Shown piece after piece: positions 55,902 to 64,000 of a stretch of 64,000 nt of DNA. Below the pieces are notes generated by a model, which was not told the DNA's origin, did no database searches, and saw nothing but the letters and a program-made list of their open reading frames with translations. Both the position numbers and the translations under genes were made by a program. The stretch is from Achromobacter insuavis (GTDB lineage: Bacteria; Pseudomonadota; Gammaproteobacteria; Burkholderiales; Burkholderiaceae_B). Location: assembly GCF_902859645.1 (NCBI RefSeq), contig NZ_CADIJR010000014.1, forward strand, positions 39,878 through 103,877, in the 5' to 3' direction. Position 1 is the stretch's first letter; each line of letters opens with the position of its first letter.

Positions 55902-57248
55902 TCAGGGGCGCTGGGCCAGCTTGTTTTCCAGATAGTGGATGCTGGTGCCGCCCTCGATGAAGCGGGCATCCTGCAGCAGTTCACGGTGCAGCGGGATGTT
56001 GGTGGAAATGCCTTCCACCACCATTTCCGACAGCGCGGTGCGCATGCGGGCCAGGGCCTGGTCGCGCGTGTCGCCGTAGGTGATGACCTTGGCGATCATC
56101 GAATCATAGTTCGGCGGCACGAAGTAGCCGTTGAACGCGTGCGAATCGATACGCACGCCCGGGCCGCCCGGCGTATGCCAGTTGGTGATGCGGCCGGGGC
56201 TGGGCACGAAGCGGAACGGATCCTCGGCGTTGATGCGGCACTCGAGGGCATGGCCCTTGAAGGTGATGTCGCGCTGGCGCAGCGTGAACTTCTCGCCGGC
56301 GGCGATCAGGATCTGCTGCTGCACCAGATCGATGCCGGTGATCAGCTCGGTGACCGGGTGTTCGACCTGGATGCGGGTGTTCATTTCGATGAAATAGAAC
56401 TCGCCGTTCTCATACAGGAACTCGAACGTGCCGGCGCCACGGTAGCCCATCTTGCGGCAGGCGTCGGCGCAGCGGTCGCCGATGCGCTCGATCAGGCGGC
56501 GCGCGATGCCGGGGGCCGGCGCTTCCTCGATGACCTTCTGGTGGCGGCGCTGCATGGAGCAGTCGCGTTCGCCCAGCCACACGGCGTTGCGACCGCCGTC
56601 GGCCAGCACCTGGATTTCCACATGGCGCGGGTTCTCGAGGAACTTCTCCATATAGACTTCCGGGTTGTTGAACGCGGCGCCCGCTTCCGAACGCGTCATG
56701 GTGACGGCGTTCAGCAGCGCGGCCTCGGTGTACACCACGCGCATGCCGCGGCCACCGCCGCCGCCAGCGGCCTTGATGATGACCGGATAACCGACTTCGC
56801 GCGCAACGCGGATGATTTCCTGCGGATCGTCGGGCAACGCGCCTTCGGAACCGGGCACCACCGGCACGCCGGCTTCGATCATGGCGCGCTTGGCGCTGAC
56901 CTTGTCGCCCATCAGGCGGATGGTGTCGGGGCGCGGGCCGATGAAGACGAAGCCGCTCTTTTCGACGCGATCGGCGAAGTCGGCATTTTCGGACAAGAAC
57001 CCGTAACCCGGGTGGATTGCCTCGGAATCCGTGACTTCGGCCGCCGAAATGATGGCCGGCATGTTGAGGTAGCTTTCACGCGACGGCGCGGGCCCGATGC
57101 ACACGGATTCGTCGGCCAGGCGCACGTACTTGGCTTCGCGGTCCGCTTCGGAGTGCACCACCACGGTCTTGATGCCCAGCTCGCGGCACGCGCGCTGAAT
57201 GCGCAGGGCGATTTCGCCCCGGTTGGCGATCAGGATTTTTTCGAACAT
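55902..57248 (-). CDS. accC: Acetyl-CoA carboxylase, biotin carboxylase subunit
   Basis: A 448-residue ATP-grasp enzyme that carboxylates biotin on AccB, the first step of fatty acid synthesis. The N-terminal [20 protein letters not shown], the glycine-rich [13 protein letters not shown] loop, and the [14 protein letters not shown] block with the catalytic Glu/Arg are intact. The length is normal. It follows accB by 9 nt in the standard accBC operon and ends at a strong terminator. Confidence 0.98.
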   Translation of the reverse strand: MFEKILIANRGEIALRIQRACRELGIKTVVVHSEADREAKYVRLADESVCIGPAPSRESYLNMPAIISAAEVTDSEAIHPGYGFLSENADFADRVEKSGFVFIGPRPDTIRLMGDKVSAKRAMIEAGVPVVPGSEGALPDDPQEIIRVAREVGYPVIIKAAGGGGGRGMRVVYTEAALLNAVTMTRSEAGAAFNNPEVYMEKFLENPRHVEIQVLADGGRNAVWLGERDCSMQRRHQKVIEEAPAPGIARRLIERIGDRCADACRKMGYRGAGTFEFLYENGEFYFIEMNTRIQVEHPVTELITGIDLVQQQILIAAGEKFTLRQRDITFKGHALECRINAEDPFRFVPSPGRITNWHTPGGPGVRIDSHAFNGYFVPPNYDSMIAKVITYGDTRDQALARMRTALSEMVVEGISTNIPLHRELLQDARFIEGGTSIHYLENKLAQRP

Positions 57249-57257
57249 TTTCAGCTA

Positions 57258-57716
57258 TCAGCCAATGACGAACAGGGGTTGACCGTACTCGACGGGCTCG
57301 CCGTTTTCGACCAGGATTTCTTTGATGACGCCGGACTTGTCGGCTTCGATTTCATTGAGCAGCTTCATGGCTTCAATGATGCACAGCGGATCGCCTTCCT
57401 TGACCGTGGCGCCGACGTCGATGAACGGCGCGGCGCCCGGGTTCGGCGAACGGTAGAAAGTGCCGACCATCGGCGCCTTGACCACGTGGCCCTGGATCAC
57501 CGGGGCGGCTTCGGCCGCGGCGGGGGCAGCGGCGGGCGCGGCGGCGGCCACCGGCGCGGCGGCGACGCCGGCTTCCGGCTGGTGGTAGGCCACCGGCTGC
57601 AGGGTCTGCGAGAACTTGACGATGCGAACCTTGCCTTCGCCTTCGGTGATTTCCAGCTCGGCGATGCCCGATTCAGCCACCAGGTCGATCAGGGTTTTGA
57701 GTTTTCGAAGGTCCAT
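57258..57716 (-). CDS. accB: Acetyl-CoA carboxylase biotin carboxyl carrier protein
   Basis: A 152-residue carrier. The N-terminal part ([30 protein letters not shown]) is followed by an Ala/Pro-rich linker and the biotinyl domain, with the modified Lys in [13 protein letters not shown]. The thumb-bearing end FVIG is normal. I chose the ATG at 57716. It is the first gene of accBC. Confidence 0.97.
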   Translation of the reverse strand: MDLRKLKTLIDLVAESGIAELEITEGEGKVRIVKFSQTLQPVAYHQPEAGVAAAPVAAAAPAAAPAAAEAAPVIQGHVVKAPMVGTFYRSPNPGAAPFIDVGATVKEGDPLCIIEAMKLLNEIEADKSGVIKEILVENGEPVEYGQPLFVIG

Positions 57717-57804
57717 AGAAGCTGCTTCCCGAGATAGTGTCGGCAACGTCCCGATCGTCGGGGCCGCGCCATATAAGATGTAAAAGCTGAGAGTTGGTGC
57801 GAGA

Positions 57805-58239
57805 TCAGTGCCGCACTGCGTAACGCAGAGCCGCTTCGTAGCCGTCCGCGCCCAGGCCGCTGATGAGGCCTACCGCCAAGTCGGACAGATATGAGTGATG
57901 CCTGAAGGGCTCTCGCTTATACAGGTTGGACAAATGTACTTCAATAAATGGGATCGCGACCCCGGCCAGCGCATCGCGGATCGCGACGCTGGTGTGCGTA
58001 TATGCCGCCGCGTTGATGATGATGAAATCGGTGCCGTCTTGCCGGGCCGCCTGAATGCGGTCAACCAGCGCGCCTTCGTGATTGCCTTGCCACGCGGTCA
58101 GCGTGGCGCCCAAGTCACCGGCCAGCCGCTCCAGACCCTCGTTGATCTGGGACAGCGTGAGGCTGCCGTAGATGTGAGGTTCCCGGGTGCCGAGCAGGTT
58201 CAGATTCGGGCCATGCAATACCAGTATGTTTTGCGCCAT
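57805..58239 (-). CDS. aroQ: 3-dehydroquinate dehydratase type II
   Basis: A 144-residue shikimate-pathway enzyme. The active-site blocks are [37 protein letters not shown] and [21 protein letters not shown]. The ATG at 58239 gives the usual start [12 protein letters not shown]; the open codons upstream are extra. It lies 88 nt upstream of accB on the same strand, the common aroQ-accB-accC order. Confidence 0.97.
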   Translation of the reverse strand: MAQNILVLHGPNLNLLGTREPHIYGSLTLSQINEGLERLAGDLGATLTAWQGNHEGALVDRIQAARQDGTDFIIINAAAYTHTSVAIRDALAGVAIPFIEVHLSNLYKREPFRHHSYLSDLAVGLISGLGADGYEAALRYAVRH

Positions 58240-58328
58240 GCGCTTGCCAATGAGTGGATTGCCAATTGTTGGCAAAACAGCCGATAAACCAGCTTTTTAC
58301 GCCAATTCCTACTATTTGTCCAACAGAC

Positions 58329-58865
58329 TTACGCCTTCAAACCGGATAGCGTCTGGTTCAGATCATCAGGCTGAATTTCACCTAATATCTTCCGGTTAAT
58401 GCTGCCATCTGCATTGAAAACAATGGTAAACGGCAGGCCACCGCTGGGATTTCCGAGCTTGCGCAGGGTGTCGATGGCACCGGCGCCGATGACCCACAAC
58501 GGGTAGGAAACCTGTACTTTCTCGACAAATTTTTGCATGTTGGCGGCAGAATCCACGCCGATACCGACAAACTTGATTTGCGGGTATTTTTTCTGCAACG
58601 CGTCGAGCTCGGGCATTTCCTTGACGCATGGCGCGCACCAGGTGGCCCAGAAATTCACCACGATGGGCTGGCCTTTCCAGGCGGCCAGCGACTGGGTCGC
58701 GCCGTTCAGGTCGGGCAGCTGCAACTGCATGAGGGCGGCGACAGGATCCTCGGCGGCGGGCGCCGCGGGTGCCGGCTGCGGCTTGTTGCGCCCCAGCAGG
58801 GTGTAGCCACCCGCGACCGTGGCGGCAACGGCCACGGCGGCGGAAAGGAGTAGGCGTCGATTCAT
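58329..58865 (-). CDS. TlpA-like membrane-anchored thioredoxin
   Basis: A 178-residue protein. An N-terminal anchor or uncleaved signal (LLLSAAVAVAATVAGGYTLLG, about 4-24) leads to a periplasmic thioredoxin domain. The redox motif is WATWCAPCVKEMPELD, and a cis-Pro lies in the GGLPFTIVFN segment. TlpA-type proteins reduce partners in cytochrome c maturation or oxidative stress. It is divergent from mpl; the 98-bp gap holds both promoters. The ATG at 58865 immediately precedes the anchor. Confidence 0.9.
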   Translation of the reverse strand: MNRRLLLSAAVAVAATVAGGYTLLGRNKPQPAPAAPAAEDPVAALMQLQLPDLNGATQSLAAWKGQPIVVNFWATWCAPCVKEMPELDALQKKYPQIKFVGIGVDSAANMQKFVEKVQVSYPLWVIGAGAIDTLRKLGNPSGGLPFTIVFNADGSINRKILGEIQPDDLNQTLSGLKA

Positions 58866-58963
58866 GGCGCGATCATAACCGCTGCGGCCGGTTTGCGCCG
58901 CATCGGCCGCCGCGCCGGCATGACCTGCGCCTATATATACAATGCAGGACAGGAGAGTTTTCA

Positions 58964-60334
58964 ATGCACCTGCACATTCTTGGCATCTGCGGTACGTTCA
59001 TGGGCGGCCTGGCGTTGATCGCGCGCGCCGCCGGCCACAAGGTCACCGGTTGCGATGCGGGCGTCTACCCGCCCATGAGCACCCAGCTGTCCGAACAGGG
59101 GATCGAGCTGATCGAGGGCTTCGGCCCCGAGCAGATGGCCCTCAAGCCGGACCTGTACGTGATCGGCAACGTCGTCAGCCGCGGCAACCCCTTGATGGAA
59201 GCCATTCTGGAATCCGGCGCCCGCTACGTGTCCGGCCCGCAATGGCTGGGCGACAACATCCTGCCCGGCGCGCACGTGCTGGCGGTGGCCGGCACCCATG
59301 GCAAGACCACCACCAGCTCGATGCTGGCCTGGATCCTGGAGGCCGCGGGCCTGGCGCCCAACTTCCTGATCGGCGGCGTGGCCCAGGACCTGCACGTGTC
59401 GGCGCGCTACGACCCGGCGCGCCGCCCCTTCGTGATCGAAGCGGACGAATACGACACGGCGTTCTTCGACAAGCGCTCCAAGTTCGTCCACTACCGCCCG
59501 CGCACCGCGGTGCTGAACAACCTGGAATACGATCACGCCGACATCTTCCCCGATCTGGCCGCCATCGAAACCCAATTCCATCACCTGGTCCGCACCATTC
59601 CGGCGTCCGGCCGCATCATCCGCCCGACGCACTCGGAGGCGCTGGACCGCGTGATTGCGCGCGGATGCTGGTCGGAAACCGTCACGTTCGGCGCCGATGG
59701 CGCCTGGCAGGCGGGCGCGCCCGACGATAGCGGCGCCTTCGAGGTGCGGCGCGACGGCGTCGACATGGGCACCGTGCGCTGGACCCTGGGCGGCGAACAC
59801 AACCGCATGAACGCGCTGGCGGCGCTGGCCGCCGCCGAGCACGCCGGCGTGCCGGCGGCCGAGGGCGTCGAGGCCCTGAGCCGGTTCGGCGGCGTGAAAC
59901 GCCGCATGGAACTGCGCGGCACGGTCAACGGCGTCAAGGTCTATGACGATTTCGCCCATCACCCCACCGCCATCGCCACCACCCTGGAAGGCCTGCGCCG
60001 CCAGGTCGGACCGGCGCGCATCCTGGCCGTGCTGGAGCCGCGCTCCAACACCATGAAGCTGGGAGCCATGGCGGCGCGCCTGCCGGACTCCCTGCGCGAC
60101 GCGGACCTGGTGTTCTGCTTCGGCGCCCGCGCCGGCAAGCACGCTCTGGGCTGGAATCCGGCGGAGGTGCTGGCGCCCCTGGGCGAGCGTGCTTCCAGTT
60201 ACGATGATATCGACGCCCTGGTGGCCGCCGTCACGCATGCCGCGCGACCCGGCGACCAGGTGCTGGTGATGAGCAACGGCGGCTTCGGCGGCATCCACGG
60301 CAAACTGCTGGCCGCCCTGGAGGCGCGCGGCTGA
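58964..60334 (+). CDS. mpl: UDP-MurNAc:L-alanyl-gamma-D-glutamyl-meso-diaminopimelate ligase
   Basis: A 456-residue murein recycling ligase that reattaches the recycled tripeptide to UDP-MurNAc. The start MHLHILGICGTFMGGLALIARAAGHKVTGCD is typical of Mpl. The P-loop is AGTHGKTTTSSML (residues 109-121), and DDFAHHPTAIATTLEGLRR is present near 325. I chose the ATG at 58964 for its AGGAGAG ribosome site and a -10-like TATATATAC 25-30 nt upstream. It heads an apparent mpl-yqiA-rnb series. Confidence 0.96.
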   Translation: MHLHILGICGTFMGGLALIARAAGHKVTGCDAGVYPPMSTQLSEQGIELIEGFGPEQMALKPDLYVIGNVVSRGNPLMEAILESGARYVSGPQWLGDNILPGAHVLAVAGTHGKTTTSSMLAWILEAAGLAPNFLIGGVAQDLHVSARYDPARRPFVIEADEYDTAFFDKRSKFVHYRPRTAVLNNLEYDHADIFPDLAAIETQFHHLVRTIPASGRIIRPTHSEALDRVIARGCWSETVTFGADGAWQAGAPDDSGAFEVRRDGVDMGTVRWTLGGEHNRMNALAALAAAEHAGVPAAEGVEALSRFGGVKRRMELRGTVNGVKVYDDFAHHPTAIATTLEGLRRQVGPARILAVLEPRSNTMKLGAMAARLPDSLRDADLVFCFGARAGKHALGWNPAEVLAPLGERASSYDDIDALVAAVTHAARPGDQVLVMSNGGFGGIHGKLLAALEARG

Positions 60335-60377
60335 GGCCTGGCGCCCCCGCGATCCCGCTCCACCGGAAAGGCACGAG

Positions 60378-60980
60378 ATGATTCTTTACCTGCACGGCTT
60401 CCGTTCCTCGCCGACCTCGTTCAAGGCCCGCCTGATGGCCGACGCCATGGCCGCCCGCGGCCTGGCCGGCGACTGGGCTTGCCCGCAACTGCCGGCCAGC
60501 CCGCGCGAGGCCGTCGCGCTGGCGCTGGGCATCGCCCAGCGCCAACTGGCCGGCGCCGCCGCCCCGCGCGCGCTGACCGTGGTCGGCTCGTCGCTGGGCG
60601 GCTTCTACGCCACCTGGCTGGCCGAACAGCTGGGCTGCAAGGCGGTGCTGCTCAACCCCGCGGTCGAGGCCGCGCGCGACCTGGCGACCCAGGTGGGCGA
60701 GCACCGCATGTATCATTCCGACGCGCCGTTCATGTTCCTGCCGGAGTATGTGGAGGAACTGGCCGCCCTGCACGTCAGCCGGATCACCCAGCCAGAGCGG
60801 TATTTCCTGGTGGCGGCGACGGGCGACGAGGTGCTGGACTGGCGCGAAATGCGCGATCGCTACGCGGATTGCCGCCAGCGCATCGTGCAGGGCAGCGACC
60901 ACGGCCTGTCCGATTTCGCCGACTGGATGCCCGAGGTGCTCGAATTCGCTCTTGGCTCCGCGCCGAATGGCCCCAAATAA
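60378..60980 (+). CDS. YqiA/YcfP-family alpha/beta-hydrolase
   Basis: A 200-residue small esterase. MILYLHGFRSSPTSFKARLM is the typical start. The nucleophile elbow is VVGSSLGGFYATWLAEQLG, and the catalytic Asp/His are in TGDEVLDW and GSDHGLSDF. The substrate is unknown. It lies 43 nt after mpl and 66 nt before the RNB ribonuclease gene. Confidence 0.92.
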   Translation: MILYLHGFRSSPTSFKARLMADAMAARGLAGDWACPQLPASPREAVALALGIAQRQLAGAAAPRALTVVGSSLGGFYATWLAEQLGCKAVLLNPAVEAARDLATQVGEHRMYHSDAPFMFLPEYVEELAALHVSRITQPERYFLVAATGDEVLDWREMRDRYADCRQRIVQGSDHGLSDFADWMPEVLEFALGSAPNGPK

Positions 60981-61046
60981 CACTGACATCAACGATAGAT
61001 AGCTGCGCAAGGCGGCGCATGCGCGCCGCCCAGGACGACCCTCACC

Positions 61047-62954
61047 ATGTATGTGTTTTACGAAGACGACGGCAGCTTCAAGGCCGGCCATATCCTGTCC
61101 GAAACCGACGCCAGCCTGCAGGTGGAGTCGGAATCGGGCAAGCGCAGCAAGATCAAGCGCGCCAACACCCTGTTCAATTTCGCCGCGCCCGAACCGGCCG
61201 CGCTGATGGCCCAGGCGACCGCGCTGGCCGACACCCTGGACCTGCAGTTCCTGTGGGAATGCGCCCCCCAGGAGGAATTCGATTCTCCCGTGCTGGCGGC
61301 CGACTATTTCGGCCACGCCCCCACCCCGGTCGAGCAGGCCGCGCTGCTGATGCGGCTGCACGGCGCGCCCGCCTATTTCCACCGTCGCGGCAAGGGCAGC
61401 TACCGCCCCGCCCCGCCCGACATCCTGGCCGCCGCCCTGGCCGCGCTGGAAAAGAAACAGCGCCAGGCCGAGCAGCAGCAGGAATGGGTGGACGAAATGG
61501 CCGCCGGCCGCCTGCCCGAGCCCATCGCCCAGGCCGCCGAATCGCTGCTGATCCGGCCCGACAAGAATTCGCAGCAATGGAAGGCGCTGGACGCCGCCTG
61601 CGCCAAGCTCGGCAAGAGCCCCGACCGCCTGCTGCTGGAATTGGGCGCCTGGCCGCACGCGCTGGCGCTGCACAAGCGCCGCTTCCTGGCGGTGAACTTC
61701 CCGCGCGGCCTGGCCTTCCCCGAACTGGAACTGCCGCCGGTCGACCGCGACCTGCCGCTGTCGGACGCCGAAATCTATTCGGTCGATGACGTCACCACCA
61801 CCGAGATCGACGATGCCCTGTCGGTCTCCACCCTGCCCGACGGCAACCTGCGCGTGGGCATCCACGTGGCCGCGCCCGGCCTGACCGTGACGCGCGACAG
61901 CGAATTCGACAAGCTGGCGCGCGCGCGCCTGTCGACCGTCTACATGCCGGGCGACAAGATCCCGATGCAGCCCGACAACGTCATCAAGGCGTTCTCGCTG
62001 GACGCGGGCCGCGAGGTGCCGGTGCTGTCGCTGTACGTGACGGCCAACCCGGAAACCGGCGAGGTCATCGAATCCGACACGCGCCTGGAGCGCGTGGTGG
62101 TGCGCGAGAACCTGCGCCACAACATGCTCGACGCCCAAGTCACGGAAGAGAGCCTGAACGACACGTCCACCGACATGCCCTACGGCCACTGGCTGCGCCC
62201 GCTGTGGAAGCTGGCGCAGGCGCTGTCGGCGCAGCGCGAGAACGTGCGCGGCAAGCCCGAGAACAACTCGCGGGTGGAGTACAGCTTCTACCTGGACGGC
62301 GACCCCGACGATCCCGACACCCCGGTGCGCCTGGTGCCGCGCCAGCGCAACGCGCCGCTGGACCGGATGGTGGCCGAGTACATGATCCTGGCCAACAACC
62401 TGTGGGGCGGCCTGCTGAACCAGCACGGCGTGCCCGGCATCTACCGCTCGCAACAGGCCGGCCGCGTGCGCATGAGCACGCAGGCGCTGCCGCACGAGGC
62501 CATCGGCGTGCCGCAATACGCCTGGAGCACGTCGCCGCTGCGCCGCTACGTGGACCTGGTGAACCAGTGGCAGCTGATCGCCGCGGTGGAACACGGCGTC
62601 TCGGCGCGCCTGGTGGCCCCCTTCAAGCCGCGCGACGCGGACCTGTTCGCGATCATCGGCGCGTTCGACGCGCAGTACGCGGCCTGGGCCGAGTTCCAGA
62701 GCGCGATGGAGCGCTACTGGTGCCTGCGCTGGCTGAAGCAGCACCACATCACCCGCACGGTGGCCCACGTGCTGCGCGAAGACCTGGTGCGCTTCGCCAA
62801 CTGCCCGCTCGTCACCCGCATCGGGGGAATGCCCGAGCTGGAGCGCGGGACGGCGGTGGAGGTGGAGATCCTGGGGATGGATGAGTTGTCGCTGGAGCTG
62901 GACTGCCGGTATGTGGGGCAGGTGGGGCCGGCGGCTGAAGAGGCTGCTGCCTAG
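61047..62954 (+). CDS. RNB-domain ribonuclease (RNase II family)
   Basis: A 635-residue exoribonuclease. The N-terminal region (about 1-90) resembles a cold-shock or S1-like RNA-binding fold. The RNB catalytic core contains SVDDVTTTEIDDALSV (metal-binding Asp residues) near 245-260 and YAWSTSPLRRYVDLVNQWQLIAAV. It is most like the betaproteobacterial RNase II/R-related proteins encoded next to mpl. It degrades mRNA 3' to 5'. It is the last gene before the repeat-rich right end. Confidence 0.9.
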   Translation: MYVFYEDDGSFKAGHILSETDASLQVESESGKRSKIKRANTLFNFAAPEPAALMAQATALADTLDLQFLWECAPQEEFDSPVLAADYFGHAPTPVEQAALLMRLHGAPAYFHRRGKGSYRPAPPDILAAALAALEKKQRQAEQQQEWVDEMAAGRLPEPIAQAAESLLIRPDKNSQQWKALDAACAKLGKSPDRLLLELGAWPHALALHKRRFLAVNFPRGLAFPELELPPVDRDLPLSDAEIYSVDDVTTTEIDDALSVSTLPDGNLRVGIHVAAPGLTVTRDSEFDKLARARLSTVYMPGDKIPMQPDNVIKAFSLDAGREVPVLSLYVTANPETGEVIESDTRLERVVVRENLRHNMLDAQVTEESLNDTSTDMPYGHWLRPLWKLAQALSAQRENVRGKPENNSRVEYSFYLDGDPDDPDTPVRLVPRQRNAPLDRMVAEYMILANNLWGGLLNQHGVPGIYRSQQAGRVRMSTQALPHEAIGVPQYAWSTSPLRRYVDLVNQWQLIAAVEHGVSARLVAPFKPRDADLFAIIGAFDAQYAAWAEFQSAMERYWCLRWLKQHHITRTVAHVLREDLVRFANCPLVTRIGGMPELERGTAVEVEILGMDELSLELDCRYVGQVGPAAEEAAA

Positions 62955-63015
62955 GGCGGCATTTGGCTTGTCGTTGGGTTGTTTCTGCTGGCGGCGGGGG
63001 GGGCTTTCTTAGGCC

Positions 63016-63181
63016 GCCCGTCTGGCAGGCGGTCCTGGCGGCGGGCGCCCACGATTGCGGTCCGGAGCGTTCGCTCCGGACTGCCCCATCCTCATCCTCG
63101 TTGCCGCCTGTCGGCGGCTGCCTTCGGATTCCGTCGGGCGCATCGAGGTTGCCCGCCGCCAGGACCGCCTGCCAGACGGGC
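63016..63181 (+). repeat. Compound palindromic repeat element, copy B
   Basis: Perfect 31-bp inverted arms (63016-63046 and 63151-63181) enclose 104 nt. Inside, GTCCGGAGC (63060-63068) and GCTCCGGAC (63073-63081) form a stem with a GTTC loop. A second internal stem, GCCGCC-TGTC-GGCGGC, follows at 63103-63118. The core matches copy A on the minus strand; the arms differ in sequence. Confidence 0.9.
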
Positions 63182-63351
63182 TACGTTTTTCTTGGCCTGT
63201 CGCGCTACTGGAGCGGGGAAACTTCACGAGATTGCTGGTGCCCGTTGCGGGTGGCCGCGCGGGCGGCCGCCCGCAACTTACGCGGTGTCTTGGCTTGGTT
63301 TGATGACGCTGTGCGCGGGTGACGGGTGGCTTGCTGGGGGGCCGTCCGGTC

Positions 63352-63362
63352 GGGGGGGGGGG
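63352..63362. repeat. Homopolymer of 11 G
   Basis: Eleven consecutive G residues (C11 on the minus strand) in a gene-free region. Such tracts are slippage-prone. Confidence 0.95.
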
Positions 63363-63458
63363 AGAGTGGGCGGCGCGCGGTGGAGGGTGGCGTGCGCGTG
63401 ACGGGCTTGGCGCGCCGCCTGATTAGGGAAGAGTGGGTAACGGGGAAGACATAAGGTG

Positions 63459-63560
63459 ATGCATCGCTGATTCTCCCGCGGGGAGCCCCACCCAATGCAT
63501 CCCGGACTCTTCCGCGGGAACACTCCCAATGCATCCCTCCTCCAGGCAGAACACCTCCGG
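63459..63560 (+). repeat. Degenerate tandem repeats headed by ATGCATC
   Basis: ATGCATC starts at 63459, 63495 and 63529, giving units of 36 and 34 nt. Each of the first two continues with a CTCTTCCCGCGGG-like block. GACTCTTCCGC recurs near 63572. Confidence 0.75.
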
Positions 63561-63767
63561 CAATGCCCACAGACTCTTCCGCATCTCGCCCGGCCTCCCC
63601 CCAAATGCCAAAGAAGGCCGCCCGCGCGGCCGGTTTTGGCGGCCCCGCCAAATCTTCCGTCCCGACGCGATCTTCCACCAAAACGCCAAGCACACGATTC
63701 GCCCCCGCGCCGGTGAAGTGATCACGGTGCAGCCCGTGGCGTCGGCGGCCGGTGGGGCGCGGGGCTG

Positions 63768-63830
63768 CGATTGCGGTCCGGAGCGTTCGCTCCGGACTGC
63801 CCCGTCGTCATCCTTGTATGGTGTAGATGC
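63768..63830 (+). repeat. Compound palindromic repeat element, copy C (partial)
   Basis: The core GCGATTGCGGTCCGGAGC and its pairing strand GCTCCGGAC (63789-63797) are identical to copy B. The downstream half diverges after CATCCTTG, and no matching right arm is seen before the window ends. Confidence 0.85.
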
Positions 63831-64000
63831 GCCTTCCGCAGTGGGAGGGTGCTGGGGTAGGGACGTCGTCATCCATCAGCCGGTAGCAGCCGGACTGCCA
63901 CAACGAGAGCATCCCACCCCGCCTCACAGCGTCGATAAGGAATCTAGCGGCCTAGGACCGCCGATTGATCGCAAGGTAACGCCCGAGGCGAGGCTACCCC

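Larger units (their letters stand above)
62955..64000. other. Gene-free, repeat-rich right end
   Basis: About 1 kb with no convincing gene. It contains compound palindrome copy B (63016-63181), a G/C-rich stem near 63244-63277 (GTTGCGGG with CCCGCAAC), an 11-G tract at 63352-63362, degenerate ATGCATC-headed tandem repeats (63459-63560), and copy C (from 63768). The open frames across it are repeat translations with no protein-like composition. Confidence 0.8.

Noticed and set aside
63459-63560. The ATGCATC repeats as a CRISPR array
   Set aside because: Units are degenerate, of unequal length and without unique spacers; no cas genes are present.
63205-63693. A 162-codon minus-strand frame in the right-hand spacer
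   Set aside because: It runs through the G11 tract and tandem repeats; the composition reflects the repeats rather than a protein.

Overview
The window is about 64 kb of GC-rich (roughly two-thirds G+C) chromosomal DNA from a betaproteobacterium of the Alcaligenaceae, most likely Achromobacter or a close Bordetella relative. Support comes from a BpH1-like lysine-rich histone gene, a Bug/TctC solute-binding protein, a Gram-negative dlt (dra-type) D-alanylation operon, and gene orders such as tyrS / M23 peptidase / anmK / erpA / argC / rpsI / rplM and prmA / accC / accB / aroQ. No rRNA, tRNA, CRISPR array, prophage or insertion sequence was seen.

Layout. 0.1-2.2 kb: a cysteine hydrolase with a GlxA-type regulator, then nrdR. 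2.3-6.7 kb: an orphan fimbrial tip adhesin, glyA, a LysE-type exporter and a YbhB-type protein. 6.8-14.3 kb: tyrS divergent from an M23 peptidase and anmK, then erpA, a DUF6776-like membrane protein, argC, rpsI and rplM. 14.7-19.3 kb: a five-gene branched-chain amino acid (liv) ABC operon with a terminator between the binding protein and the permease genes. 19.6-24 kb: a TRAP-type binding protein split by an 11-copy KPAE repeat, pmbA divergent from darP, and a carboxylesterase. 24-27.5 kb: a NitT/TauT-like ABC system with a cysteine hydrolase. 27.5-37 kb: a Pat-like acyl-CoA synthetase/acetyltransferase, gltX, an MFS exporter, a lipoprotein, and a LysR / hydrolase / Bug cluster. 36.8-46.5 kb: an Lrp regulator divergent from indolepyruvate oxidoreductase, nrdAB under tandem NrdR boxes, and the histone gene. 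46.5-51.4 kb: a YggT protein and the operon dltC-dltD-dltX-dltB-dltA. 51.8-63 kb: a glycine-zipper lipoprotein, a PfkB kinase, a DUF3426 zinc-ribbon protein, prmA, accCB, aroQ, a TlpA-like thioredoxin, mpl, yqiA and an RNB ribonuclease. 63-64 kb: repeat-filled DNA without a credible gene.

The genes connect in several ways. NrdR, encoded at the left end, very probably represses nrdAB about 39 kb away, where two 16-bp palindromes lie three helical turns apart. The dlt genes form a complete D-alanyl transfer pathway, including a 68-residue DltX whose C-terminus carries the F-x-Y-x-x-F motif.

The least explained structure is a family of compound palindromes at about 36.7, 63.1 and 63.8 kb. All copies share a core hairpin. 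In the two complete copies the core is enclosed by 27-31 bp perfect inverted repeats whose sequences differ between copies but match exactly within each copy.
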